Assembly: GCA_002471345.1 (NCBI GenBank)
Contig: DKPS01000047.1
Span: 1-64,000 of the forward strand
Reading direction: 5' to 3'
Source of the DNA: Saprospiraceae bacterium UBA7328
GTDB taxonomy: Bacteria; Bacteroidota; Bacteroidia; Chitinophagales; Saprospiraceae
Length of the DNA stretch: 64,000 bases
Part shown: piece after piece, positions 1-9,811 of the stretch
Numbering within the stretch: position 1 is the first letter of the stretch
Layout of the letters: the number at the start of each line of letters is the position of its first letter
Made by a program: the position numbers and the translations under genes
The notes under the pieces: model-generated
What the model was told of the DNA's origin: nothing
Seen by the model: only the letters and a program-made list of their open reading frames with translations
The model's database searches: none

Positions 1-24
1 AGGGCACTTCTGAATACCCCTAAA

Positions 25-58
25 AAGAGGCTTAGAATGATGCAAGTCTAAGCCTCTT
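25..58 (-). terminator. Intrinsic terminator of the beta-barrel receptor gene
   Basis: A perfect 12-bp inverted repeat (25-36 with 47-58, loop of 10) lies just beyond the stop codon at 82. Read on the minus strand it is followed by a short run of T. It most likely ends the receptor transcript. Confidence 0.7.
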
Positions 59-81
59 AAAAAATATTTTTGAAGTCTTAA

Positions 82-2571
82 TTATCCTCTTGGTGGTCCA
101 CTGCCTCCTTGATTGCCACCGCCTTGACCATCATCACCTGATTTTTGATCTGTATTCCTGATTTTTGATCTTCTTTCTTTGAAGTCTACTTTTCCAAATT
201 TATATCTGACGTTGAGGCCAATTGATCTAAATGGCAATTGGAAAGAAGTAAACTGGGAAAAATTTTCTCCTTCTTGATCTGATACGAAGGATTTGTTTTC
301 ACTAAAAGGTTCAATCACTCTAAGACCAATACTCCAGTCTTTCAAGTCTTTTCTGATGCCTATTCCCATTATTGAAAAACTTGGTGTTGATCCTTGAAGA
401 GTGGGTTGGTCTGACCTGAAAAATCCAAAAAAGTCAGCTTTCCAAGTACTAGAAATAGCATAATCACCACCAGTGAATATTTGATACTGTAGGGCACTAT
501 TACTTAATTGCTCTCCATTAATCTGGCCTTCTCCATTATAAGTGAAGACATCACCTCCAATTCTGAAATTGAGTTTCTTAATTGATTTGTTAATGAATAG
601 GTTTAATCCTACGGAGTTATTGGTCCCAACATTGTCAAAAGTATTGAGAGAAACTCCACTTGGCTGAACAATCAGTATCTGTTCTATTATATCATTGGTC
701 TTTTTGAAATACCCTGAGCCAAAGATGTTAAACCCTACTACTCTTGTATTGTATCCTACTTCTATTTGATGGGTGATTTCTGGAGCTAAAGTCGGATTTC
801 CAATAACCACATTAGTTCTATCAGTTGTATTGTTAAATGGATTGATAAATCTTAAACTAGGTCTTTGTATTCTCTTACTGTAGCTCAATTTCAAATTCCT
901 AAAGTTCTTCAGAGCTCTGGAAATGGTAAAATTTGGAATATAGTTATCATAGCTATTTTCAAAACCTAGCTCGTTTTTATCATCAGCTCCTGCTATTTCC
1001 GTCCGTTCATATCTCAATCCAGTTATCAAAAGCAATTTGCCGACAGGAAATTTTAGTTGCCCATACCCAGCCATTACATTTTGATCATAATTGAATATGT
1101 TTGATCGATTAGCATCAAGAGAGTAGTCTCCTGTAGTTCCAAAAGCACGAGTGCTATATTGGTAATCACTTTTTATATCCCTGATTACAGTTTTAGCACC
1201 AGTCTCAAGAGTTATTTTTTTAGAGATGGGATGAGTGTAATCTAGTTGACCAGTATGTTCAAAGTTGTCACTATCATTAAAGATAAACTCATCTCTATTG
1301 AAAAATTCGAATGTGTTAGTTTCTAAAATATTAATCTCTTGATCTTGGTTGTTTTTACTTAATTGATAGGCTATTACCAATTCCTGAGTTTCATTTCCTT
1401 CAAATTTTCGAGTGTAATCAGTATTCCAATCGAATCCATCATTGATATTATCATCTACTTGATCCCTTACAAAGGAGAAGTTTTCAGCAGAATTGGGGGA
1501 TATAAGTTCACCATTTATATCACCATTTACATCAAAGCCAAATCCTCTAGTAGAGAAAGAGGTGTTAATAGCATTGTATGCATTGATGTCATAAAATGCA
1601 CTGGCTGACCCATTAAACCCTAGTCTTTGTGTCTCTCTGACACCGTCTTGAGTCAATGTTCTATCGCTTCCATTTATTCTATCTGTCCTTCTGAAGATTA
1701 AATCGCCATCTTGTGGAACACTGTAAAATACAGCACCATTTATAGTAGAACCAAATCGACCCTTACCGGCATTCAAGTTGACAAAAGAATTATTCTGTCT
1801 ATTTCCTACAGAAGCATTAACTGATCCTGCAATACCTGATATTTCTGCCTTTTTAGTAATAATATTAATGAGACCTCCACTCCCTTCCGCATCATATTTA
1901 GCACCAGGAGAAGTAATAACTTCGACTTTTTTAATTTGATCTGCTGGAAACATTTTTAAGGCATCTGCTACATTATTCGAAAACATACCAGAGGGTTTTC
2001 CATTCATTAGGATTTTGATGTTTTGTGATCCTCTGATTGATACATTTCCATCTAAATCCACAGAAAGGTTAGGAACTTTTCTCAATACATCTGTGGCATC
2101 TCCACCAGAAATGGAAGAGTCATCTTCTGCATTGAAAACAATTCTATCTACCTTATTCTCAATCAATGCTCGTTTTTCTGTAATTTCTATTTCATCGAGA
2201 AGTATGTCAGATGGAATGATGTATAAAGCTCCAAGATTATTATCAGGAGATTTTTTTGTTGTTTCAATGGCCGAGATCAGTTTATCAGCATATCCAAGAA
2301 ATGTAATTTCCATTTCATACTTCCCTGGTGTGATATCCGTAAACGAAAATTTTCCATCATCTTCTGAGAGCGTACCGTTAAGTATTTTTTTGCTTCCTTT
2401 TCTTTTGATAGAAATAGATGCGAATCCAACCGCAGCACCACTAATGCTATCTATGACAGATCCAGATATTTTACCTTTTATTTTAGGTGCTCCTCCTCCG
2501 AAACCGCCAAATTGGGCATTTACAGAAAAGGATATTAAAAATACAAATGAAAGAAGTAGGTATTTTTTCAT
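82..2571 (-). CDS. TonB-dependent receptor / outer membrane beta-barrel family protein
   Basis: The 829-residue protein starts with a signal peptide ending near residue 19 (VNAQ). A Gly-rich stretch and a carboxypeptidase-regulatory-like beta-sandwich (about 33-115) follow, then a plug-like segment (about 130-240, with ILMNGKPSG and VEVITSPGAKYD motifs) and a long beta-barrel region. This matches the outer-membrane beta-barrel 3 group of TonB-type receptors in Bacteroidota, which import unknown ligands or act in the outer membrane. The C-terminus is an unusual low-complexity Gly/Gln/Pro tail rather than a closing aromatic strand. It is transcribed alone: a terminator follows it, and the DASS transporter upstream is separated by about 150 bases. 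The ligand cannot be told from the sequence. Confidence 0.9.
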   Translation of the reverse strand: MKKYLLLSFVFLISFSVNAQFGGFGGGAPKIKGKISGSVIDSISGAAVGFASISIKRKGSKKILNGTLSEDDGKFSFTDITPGKYEMEITFLGYADKLISAIETTKKSPDNNLGALYIIPSDILLDEIEITEKRALIENKVDRIVFNAEDDSSISGGDATDVLRKVPNLSVDLDGNVSIRGSQNIKILMNGKPSGMFSNNVADALKMFPADQIKKVEVITSPGAKYDAEGSGGLINIITKKAEISGIAGSVNASVGNRQNNSFVNLNAGKGRFGSTINGAVFYSVPQDGDLIFRRTDRINGSDRTLTQDGVRETQRLGFNGSASAFYDINAYNAINTSFSTRGFGFDVNGDINGELISPNSAENFSFVRDQVDDNINDGFDWNTDYTRKFEGNETQELVIAYQLSKNNQDQEINILETNTFEFFNRDEFIFNDSDNFEHTGQLDYTHPISKKITLETGAKTVIRDIKSDYQYSTRAFGTTGDYSLDANRSNIFNYDQNVMAGYGQLKFPVGKLLLITGLRYERTEIAGADDKNELGFENSYDNYIPNFTISRALKNFRNLKLSYSKRIQRPSLRFINPFNNTTDRTNVVIGNPTLAPEITHQIEVGYNTRVVGFNIFGSGYFKKTNDIIEQILIVQPSGVSLNTFDNVGTNNSVGLNLFINKSIKKLNFRIGGDVFTYNGEGQINGEQLSNSALQYQIFTGGDYAISSTWKADFFGFFRSDQPTLQGSTPSFSIMGIGIRKDLKDWSIGLRVIEPFSENKSFVSDQEGENFSQFTSFQLPFRSIGLNVRYKFGKVDFKERRSKIRNTDQKSGDDGQGGGNQGGSGPPRG

Positions 2572-2722
2572 GATATTTCCAGTATATTTTGTTTTGAAGA
2601 TATCTTCTTAACAAAGGGATTGCCAAAATGATTGATAAACACTAGAAATATTTCGATTAAATTTTGCTTAGGGCTAATTAGTTCTTAGTTAGCCTACATC
2701 TGTGAGTCCTTCTAATTGTTTT

Positions 2723-4189
2723 CTATTTCCAATTGATCGGAAAGGCTATTGGATCAAAGCCCCAAATAAATGGTAAAAAGAAATAGGTAATGAGTGTGAG
2801 TAGAATGATGGAAATTATATTCATCCAAATTCCTGCTTTAAACATATCAGGTATAGTGAGATAACCAGAACCAAAAACTACTGCATTGGGAGGTGTAGCT
2901 ACAGGAAGCATGAATGCGCAAGAAGCGGCAACAGTAGCTCCGACCATAAGGATATAAGGATGTACATCAATAGTAAGTGCTAAAGGAGCGAGAATTGGCA
3001 ACAACATAGCAGTAGTAGCTAAGTTGGATGTGATTTCTGTGAGGAAGTTTACAGCCGCAATGAGAATGAGCAATAAAACCAATAGTGCCATTCCATCAAG
3101 AAGAGTCATCTGACTTCCAATCCAGACTGCTAGGCCACTTGACTTAAATCCTTCAGCAAGAGCAAGACCTCCACCAAAAAGTAAAAGTATGCCCCATGGT
3201 AGTTTTACAGCTTCACTCCAGGTCACGAGACTCCTACCTTTTTCCTTGCCAGCAGGAATTAAGAAAAGCGCTATAGCTGCAATCATCGCGATTATTGTAT
3301 CATCGATGTTAGGTATTATATTTTTGAGAAGGAATGATCTTGTGATCCATGCTATTGCTGTTAGTGTAAAAACTACAAAAACTAATTTTTCTTCATAGCT
3401 TATTTGGCCTAATGCATTAAGTTGTTTTTTAATCTCTTCACGTCCGCCAGGGAATCCCTTTTGTTTAAATGTGAAAGCAAAAGAAGTAAGGTACTTCCAG
3501 CATATTAAAAGTAATATTATTGAAATAGGTAAACCGAACATCATCCAACTAGCAAATGTTATTTCCACTGGGTACATTTCTTCTACAATACCTGCTAAGA
3601 TTACATTTGGTGGAGTTCCAATAAGGGTTGCCATACCACCTATGGACGCACTGTAAGCAATTGCAAGCATTAAGGCTTTTCCAAAAATTTCGTTTTCATC
3701 TTCTTTTGTGTTAGGATTGTCTTTTAGTTGCGAAATAATAGCCATTCCTATAGGAAGCATCATCACTGATGTAGCCGTATTGCTGATCCACATGGATAAA
3801 AATGCAGTGGCAATCATAAATCCCAGAATGATCATAGTCACATTTGTACCAATGATGTTAATGACGGTCAGAGCTATTCTTTTGTGAAGATTCCATCGCT
3901 CTATAGCTATAGCTAAAATGAATCCCCCTACATATAAGAAGACATATTTGTGCCCAAAGGAAGCTGTGGTTTCTGATAAAGGAAGTGCACCAGTAAGTGG
4001 AAAAAGGATTATAGGGAGCATGGCTGTAACCGCAATAGGGAGAGCTTCAGTGATCCACCAGATAGCTATCCATACGGTTGACGCTAAAACTGCATTAGCG
4101 GAATCACTCATTCCTTCTGGATGAAAGAATAAAGTAATTATTAAAAAGGCCAATGGCCCAGATATAAGGCCTATTTTTTTGCTATCCAT
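2723..4189 (-). CDS. DASS-family sodium-coupled anion (dicarboxylate/sulfate) symporter
   Basis: This 488-residue polytopic inner-membrane protein carries the two Ser-Asn-Thr-type substrate/sodium motifs of the DASS (SLC13) family: SNTATS at residues 136-141 and TSNLATT near residue 387. Each is in one of the two inverted halves. Family members import di- or tricarboxylates or sulfate with sodium. The length is normal. The start is an ATG 17 bases after the stop of the SGNH hydrolase gene, so the two are probably co-transcribed. The actual substrate (succinate, citrate or sulfate) cannot be decided from the sequence. Confidence 0.9.
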   Translation of the reverse strand: MDSKKIGLISGPLAFLIITLFFHPEGMSDSANAVLASTVWIAIWWITEALPIAVTAMLPIILFPLTGALPLSETTASFGHKYVFLYVGGFILAIAIERWNLHKRIALTVINIIGTNVTMIILGFMIATAFLSMWISNTATSVMMLPIGMAIISQLKDNPNTKEDENEIFGKALMLAIAYSASIGGMATLIGTPPNVILAGIVEEMYPVEITFASWMMFGLPISIILLLICWKYLTSFAFTFKQKGFPGGREEIKKQLNALGQISYEEKLVFVVFTLTAIAWITRSFLLKNIIPNIDDTIIAMIAAIALFLIPAGKEKGRSLVTWSEAVKLPWGILLLFGGGLALAEGFKSSGLAVWIGSQMTLLDGMALLVLLLILIAAVNFLTEITSNLATTAMLLPILAPLALTIDVHPYILMVGATVAASCAFMLPVATPPNAVVFGSGYLTIPDMFKAGIWMNIISIILLTLITYFFLPFIWGFDPIAFPINWK

Positions 4190-4206
4190 ATGAATATTAC
4201 TCCTTG

Positions 4207-4956
4207 TTAGTCCATAAAGTCATTTGCCACCTTTTCTGCTACTTTTTGACAAAATACGGCATCTTCGGCTGATTGGATATTGATATACAATTTTTCTCCT
4301 ACTGCATCTTCGGTTATTAATCTGGAACTGATTCCTACAGGGGATCTACCAGTCAACATAGCGTAAAAGACGCAACTGGCAAGATAGGTACCTATGGTGG
4401 ATTGATGACTTCCATCAGTGGCGTATAAGTCAATATCAGGTCTCATTTTGCGTGCCATTTCGAATGCTAATCCCACAGGAGCTACTGGAGCACTAATTTT
4501 AAGGCCTAGTTCTTTATATTTTTCACTTATGGTCTCAATCATGAAAGGGTCCCACTCACGTGACCACGTCATATAGAGCATTGGTTGAGCACCCGATTGT
4601 CTTATCTCTTTGGCTAAAAGCTGACCATAGTGCATTAGACTGTCTGGAAAGTCCAAAGAACTTCTGCTGTGATTCTGAAGAACAACAATATCAAAATTAC
4701 CATTTTGGATTTTTTCAATTGTCTTTAGCCCTCTCAGTCCTTTGTAATGTTGGCTCCAATTACTTCCTCCTGCTGTAGATTGAAAAGTTTCAAGATTAAT
4801 GCCTTGATCAGCTGCCATCAGATGGACATTTTGAGGTAGATTCCAATAATAGGTATAGCTATTTCCTACAAATAGGACTTTTTTAGGGATTATTGATTGT
4901 GATAAAATTTGATTTGAGAAACTGAGAAGAATAAGAGTCAATGTAAAATAATTCAT
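4207..4956 (-). CDS. Exported SGNH/GDSL-type hydrolase
   Basis: The 249-residue protein has a signal peptide (cleavage near residue 20) and then the block I motif GNSYT with the presumed nucleophile Ser33. A C-terminal DGSHQS block (about residues 182-187) would supply the Asp-x-x-His part of the catalytic triad, and a central VVLQNHS resembles the block III Asn segment. SGNH enzymes are esterases, lipases or carbohydrate deacetylases. Its position directly upstream of a dicarboxylate/sulfate transporter suggests it may release the anion that the transporter takes up, which is inference. It resembles the uncharacterised DUF4886-like branch. Confidence 0.75.
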   Translation of the reverse strand: MNYFTLTLILLSFSNQILSQSIIPKKVLFVGNSYTYYWNLPQNVHLMAADQGINLETFQSTAGGSNWSQHYKGLRGLKTIEKIQNGNFDIVVLQNHSRSSLDFPDSLMHYGQLLAKEIRQSGAQPMLYMTWSREWDPFMIETISEKYKELGLKISAPVAPVGLAFEMARKMRPDIDLYATDGSHQSTIGTYLASCVFYAMLTGRSPVGISSRLITEDAVGEKLYINIQSAEDAVFCQKVAEKVANDFMD

Positions 4957-5022
4957 ATAAGAAGATTAGTACAACTGAATTTTTGAATCAGATTAATATG
5001 AAGTAGAAGGACTTTTTTGAAT

Positions 5023-5056
5023 AAAAAAGGGTAGCTTTTAAAAGCCACCCTTTTTC
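5023..5056 (-). terminator. Intrinsic terminator after susD-like gene
   Basis: A 13-bp stem (5027-5039 with 5040-5052, one mismatch, palindromic centre) is flanked by A and T tracts on both sides. On the minus strand it closes the susC-susD operon. The symmetry would also let it work on the plus strand. Confidence 0.75.
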
Positions 5057-5076
5057 TAAACTTGTATGAAAAAAAA

Positions 5077-6498
5077 CTATTCGTTTACTCTAGTTTTTGA
5101 GAATATTCCTGGATCTGAAGATGGAGCATTTGAATTAGAATTTAACTCATCATCAGAATAAGGAAAGCGTTCAGGGTGAGCTGAAGCTGCTGTAGTATTT
5201 AAAGGAAATGGTACTGAAAGATCGTTATCAGATTTTCTCAATCTTCTAGCGTCATCAAACGGCATGAATTCACCAAAACCAGATACATACCTTTCTTCTA
5301 TAATTTCTCTCAGAAGAGCTCTATCAGAAGCTATTCCATCAGCATTTTCCATTCCACTAGCATCAAAATCAGCAGCTTCGTATGCCTCATATGAGTATGG
5401 CATACCAGAGAAGTTACTGTTCAATCTTCCTCCTCCATTGAGCCATGCTCTGAATTCATTAAGGTGCCCTAATCCAGTATCAAATCCAGAAGTTCGTGCA
5501 CCAGCTTCTGCCAAAATCAATTGATTTTCTTCATATGAAACAATATTTTGAGGTTCATACTGCTCTATGATTCCTGAGTTGTTAGCACCACCAGACGCAT
5601 CAACAAATGAATAAGCACCTCTTGCAGTCTCATCAGTTTTAGCATTTCCTCTATATTCCGCAGCAGTAGGATCTAGCATTTTAGCTAAATAACTATCAGC
5701 ACTTCCTATATCACCGGTACGTGAACCTTCTAGTATTTCCCAGAAAAGATTCTTGTCTCCTGCTGAAACACTGGCATCTCCTCTTGGGATATGTTGCATA
5801 TTATCATTGGCACTTGAGATCCCACTTTGTGCGGAAGCATATGCACCATTATAGTCTCTCATAATCATCTGATATCTTGCTTTAAGAGTATTAGCCGCAG
5901 CTTTCCACTGATTTGCATCTCCTCCATAATAAATATCAACATCAAGATTACGTCCACTTCCGGCACTGTTGAAATCACTTATTGCTCCATCCAAAAGACT
6001 GATCACAGAGTTTAAAACATCCATCTGATTATCAAATGATGGATCATCTACCTCTTCTGTATTTACCTGAGAATACGGAACATCGCCAAATAAAGAAGCA
6101 CCCAGACCAACAGCTTGAGCCTCCAGCGTTTTGGCAATTCCTTGAACTAAAGCATCATTAGGGAGCTGAGCTCTCATGTGCCTTACATTAGGAATGATAC
6201 CAATATAGATTCTGCCCCAAGTACCTACTGACTCTGCTGTAGATATAGAGTAGCCATAAATATTTGAATACAAAGAACTAAGTCCTGTCAACTGACCTGA
6301 CCACATACCTGCTATTCGATTAAGATGTCCTAAGGATGCACTTGTATTTGCTAGTTGCGAACCAGTAAGAAACAATGTGGCATCCACATCGGCAATAGTA
6401 ATGTCATTTGGATTGTCGTCTATTCCGTCTACAAGGTCCTGACATGAAAACAGGAGCATAGCAGACATCAATAGAGTCGTATATATTAATTTTTTCAT
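5077..6498 (-). CDS. SusD/RagB-family nutrient-binding outer membrane lipoprotein
   Basis: The protein is 473 residues long with a lipoprotein signal whose lipobox (LLFSC) puts the lipid-bearing Cys at residue 19. The body has the helical, TPR-like layout of SusD-like family proteins, including the typical ending in which a region on the order 'EERYVSGFGEFMPFDDARRL' precedes a final disordered stretch. SusD-like proteins form the surface lid of a SusC transporter and bind oligosaccharides or peptides. It follows the susC gene by 20 bases and is closed by a terminator. No glycoside hydrolase or peptidase is encoded beside it, so the nutrient is not evident. Confidence 0.9.
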   Translation of the reverse strand: MKKLIYTTLLMSAMLLFSCQDLVDGIDDNPNDITIADVDATLFLTGSQLANTSASLGHLNRIAGMWSGQLTGLSSLYSNIYGYSISTAESVGTWGRIYIGIIPNVRHMRAQLPNDALVQGIAKTLEAQAVGLGASLFGDVPYSQVNTEEVDDPSFDNQMDVLNSVISLLDGAISDFNSAGSGRNLDVDIYYGGDANQWKAAANTLKARYQMIMRDYNGAYASAQSGISSANDNMQHIPRGDASVSAGDKNLFWEILEGSRTGDIGSADSYLAKMLDPTAAEYRGNAKTDETARGAYSFVDASGGANNSGIIEQYEPQNIVSYEENQLILAEAGARTSGFDTGLGHLNEFRAWLNGGGRLNSNFSGMPYSYEAYEAADFDASGMENADGIASDRALLREIIEERYVSGFGEFMPFDDARRLRKSDNDLSVPFPLNTTAASAHPERFPYSDDELNSNSNAPSSDPGIFSKTRVNE

Positions 6499-6518
6499 TT
6501 TATCAATTTTTCTATTGA

Positions 6519-9500
6519 TTAATAATTTATAACAAGACTGAATAAAACGGACGCCGTACTTGGATTAGTGAAATAATCCAATCCTCTAGCATTACCTACA
6601 CCTACTTGATTTATTTCAGGATCTATACCTGGGATGTTGTCAATCAATAATAAGTTACGTCCAGAAGCGCTGAGATCTATAGAGCCAATTTTTGCTTTGC
6701 TAGATAACCAATCATTCTTAATTGTATATCCTAAAGTAACTTCTCTTAATCTGGTGAACGTAGCATCATATACTGAGAAATTATAAGCTTGATTGTCACC
6801 AAATCCTCCTCCAATACCTGTACGGTACCAAGATTCATCTAGTAAAACGGGTCCTCCTCCAAAGTCTTGAATATTACCTCTTACTACTGTACCAGCAGGA
6901 ATCGTATTTCCACCATAGTTCACTAAATCTTGAGTTAGAGTCTCTCTATTAGCGGTCACTTGTGTAGTACCAAATCTATTCAATACATGAAGTGTTCTAG
7001 GTGAAAATACACCACCATGAGAATGCTCTACTAGAGCACTCAATTTTACTCCTTTATAATCCACTCTGAATCCTAGACCTCCTCTCCAATCAGGATTAGG
7101 GTTTCCTAGAATGATAGGTCTTGGAGTAATCTGTGGGAAACCATTGTCATTTAATATAAATGAACCATCAGCATTAGTCTGCGAGCCTGTGCCATACAAT
7201 ACACCTAGTGGTTGGCCCACAATCGCTCTACTACTTACAGAAGCACCTGATAAGTCAATTGTCTCTGTACCAGAAAGATTTGTAACTAGATTTTCATTCC
7301 TGCTCCAGTTTCCGAAGATGGCTATATCAAAATCTTTATTTTCTACGAATGTGTAGTCAAAGTCCATTTCAAATCCTTTGTTTTCCATATCAGCTGCATT
7401 AGCAATCTGGGTATCAAACCCAAATGATGGCGTGAGATCTACACTAATGTGGTCACCTATAATTTGATTGTTGTAATAAGTCATTCCTACCGATAACCTA
7501 TCATCGAAGAATCTCAAATCAGCACCAATTTCCCATTCTGTTTTAATGGCTGGTTCAAGGTTTGGATTTCCTCTGTCATCATCTAATCTAAATCCACCTC
7601 CGAAAAGGCTAATATCTAATGGATCACTATATGTAGAATAGCTAAACCCACCTTCAGCTGTTGTCTGAGCTGCATGTGCTGGTGGTGCAATACCTACTTT
7701 ACCCCATGACCCTCTCAATTTACCAAAGCTCAAAATTCCAGATTCTAATCTATCTGTAAACTGCCATGCTCCATCAAATGCAGGATAAAAGAAGTTTTCA
7801 GCATATGTGGATGATGCTTCAGATGTACCTGACAATGTCACGTAAAATTCATCTAGTAAATCAAATGCTAAAACTCCATATGCTCTATTTGATCTTGCCC
7901 TAAACTTACTATTTGAATAAGCAGAATTGGCTTGTGTTTCATTTAATGCTGTTGTAGGTTTCCTCACATTCACTTGGAATCCTACGATCTCATCACTGTT
8001 TGTTTTTCTTCGTCTATCGTTGAAGTTCCATCCTACAGTAGCGTTTAATCCAATATCAGGAGAAAGACTAAATGTTCCTCTAGCAATGGCATCAAAATTT
8101 ATTTGCTGACGGCGTATCAAATCTTCAGATAAGATTCCATTTTGTCTAGAGCCTCCTGATCCAATAGGGAAAAAGTATTCTCTTTCATCAGTATATGTAT
8201 CTATTCCACCTCTTAGCGTAATCTGTAAGAAGTTAGCCGGAGTAATGTCAATATCTGTAGAGAAGATTGATCTGTTAACTGTATTTCCAGCAGTCTGCTC
8301 ATAAATAGTCCATAATGGATTATTGTATATAGGGTTATTGTTATTTCCTAAATATCTTCTATAAGCCCTGTGTCTTTGAGCAAAAGCCTCGCCACTATTA
8401 TTGAAATATGTACCAATATAATCTGTTTGGTCAAAATCAGCTGGAGTTCTTAGCAGACCTAATAAAAGCCCTGATGTGTTCGAGTTTTGCTGAATTCTAT
8501 TTGATTTTGTATTGATAAAACTACCTTTTGAAGATACTGTCAGCCAATCAGTAGCATAGAATTTATTATTCAATCGAACATTTGTTTTAGCATAATCACT
8601 TTCTCTCACAATACCTTCTTGATCCACTCGACCTAAACTTAAGAAGTATGTCATTTTATCATTTCCTCCACTTATTGTCAAATCATTTTGGAAAAAACCA
8701 CCTGTCTGAAATACTTCATCCCAATTATCGTCTAAGTGGGATGTTCTATCATTTTTACCTGTGATAGGATAATACACAGTGCCATCTTCAGCTACAAAGC
8801 TTTGACCACTTTGATCGACTTCATCAGCACCACCTGATCTATCTGCGATAAAATCTCCCCAAGACTCTGCTCTAGTTGCACCGTAAACTCCACCTCTTCC
8901 TTGTCCCCAAGAATCTTGAAGTTCATATCGTTGATTCACATAGTCAAAAGACATAGTTGATTTATAAGATATATTAGCCTTTCCTGATTTTCCTTCTTTA
9001 GTTGTAATTACAATTACTCCATTAGAGGCTCTTGCTCCCCATAGAGCAGCAGCAGATGCACCTTTCAATATATTGACAGAAGCTATATCAGCTGGATTAA
9101 TATCATTTAATCTACTTTGCTGTGATACACCACCTGTTCGACCACCCGTTGAATTGTTTCCTCCTCCATAAGTAGTGGAGTTATCAATGGGAATCCCATC
9201 TAAAATTATTAATGGGTTAGATGAACCTGTAATAGAATTTGCGCCTCTAATTCTAATTGTAGAACCGGCTCCGGGATCTCCATTAGATCGTGAGATCTCC
9301 ACATTTGATGCCTTTCCACCAAGGGCATTTAGAAGATTAATCTCTCCTGATCGTCCTATTACTTCAGGTTTTACTGTAGCAGCCGTGGTACCTGTATTAT
9401 CCTTTTTGACCTCAAATCCAAGGGCAGTGACAATTACCTCATCAATTAACTCAGAGGCTTCACTCATTACCAAGTCTATTGTAGATCTTCCATTTACCGC

Positions 9501-9743
9501 TTCAGTTGTAGTGGTCATACCAGTAAAACTGAAAACTATAGTGGCTCCATTAGCCACGCTTAAATTATAAGTCCCGTCTAGGTCAGTAATAGTACCATTG
9601 GTGGTGCCATCTTCGAGGATGTTTACACCGATCATTGCTTCTCCGTTAGAATCTGTGACTGTACCTGTGACTGTTTGTTGAGCTACTAATGTACTCATAC
9701 AACACCACACCATACAGACCAGTAATAGCGATAGTTTTTTCAT
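6519..9743 (-). CDS. SusC/RagA-family TonB-linked outer membrane transporter
   Basis: At 1074 residues this has the full SusC layout: a signal peptide (end near residue 21, VAQQ), a carboxypeptidase-regulatory-like domain (about 23-105), a TonB-dependent plug (about 110-240) with the SusC signature around GGKASNVEIS and SNGVIVITTKEGK, then a 22-strand-type barrel ending in an aromatic-rich strand (SLVINY). It imports a nutrient in a complex with the SusD partner encoded 20 bases downstream. A dehydrogenase gene lies 68 bases upstream in the same direction and may belong to the same operon. The ligand is unknown. Confidence 0.93.
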   Translation of the reverse strand: MKKLSLLLVCMVWCCMSTLVAQQTVTGTVTDSNGEAMIGVNILEDGTTNGTITDLDGTYNLSVANGATIVFSFTGMTTTTEAVNGRSTIDLVMSEASELIDEVIVTALGFEVKKDNTGTTAATVKPEVIGRSGEINLLNALGGKASNVEISRSNGDPGAGSTIRIRGANSITGSSNPLIILDGIPIDNSTTYGGGNNSTGGRTGGVSQQSRLNDINPADIASVNILKGASAAALWGARASNGVIVITTKEGKSGKANISYKSTMSFDYVNQRYELQDSWGQGRGGVYGATRAESWGDFIADRSGGADEVDQSGQSFVAEDGTVYYPITGKNDRTSHLDDNWDEVFQTGGFFQNDLTISGGNDKMTYFLSLGRVDQEGIVRESDYAKTNVRLNNKFYATDWLTVSSKGSFINTKSNRIQQNSNTSGLLLGLLRTPADFDQTDYIGTYFNNSGEAFAQRHRAYRRYLGNNNNPIYNNPLWTIYEQTAGNTVNRSIFSTDIDITPANFLQITLRGGIDTYTDEREYFFPIGSGGSRQNGILSEDLIRRQQINFDAIARGTFSLSPDIGLNATVGWNFNDRRRKTNSDEIVGFQVNVRKPTTALNETQANSAYSNSKFRARSNRAYGVLAFDLLDEFYVTLSGTSEASSTYAENFFYPAFDGAWQFTDRLESGILSFGKLRGSWGKVGIAPPAHAAQTTAEGGFSYSTYSDPLDISLFGGGFRLDDDRGNPNLEPAIKTEWEIGADLRFFDDRLSVGMTYYNNQIIGDHISVDLTPSFGFDTQIANAADMENKGFEMDFDYTFVENKDFDIAIFGNWSRNENLVTNLSGTETIDLSGASVSSRAIVGQPLGVLYGTGSQTNADGSFILNDNGFPQITPRPIILGNPNPDWRGGLGFRVDYKGVKLSALVEHSHGGVFSPRTLHVLNRFGTTQVTANRETLTQDLVNYGGNTIPAGTVVRGNIQDFGGGPVLLDESWYRTGIGGGFGDNQAYNFSVYDATFTRLREVTLGYTIKNDWLSSKAKIGSIDLSASGRNLLLIDNIPGIDPEINQVGVGNARGLDYFTNPSTASVLFSLVINY

Positions 9744-9811
9744 GTGAATAGTTTTTGATTTAATAAAAATGTCATAATATTTAATTATTTCTATATCAAT
9801 TTTACCAAAAT

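Noticed and set aside
2015..2611. A 198-residue plus-strand open frame
   Set aside because: It is antisense to the 5' part of the beta-barrel receptor gene, has no family motifs, and the receptor frame is clearly coding.
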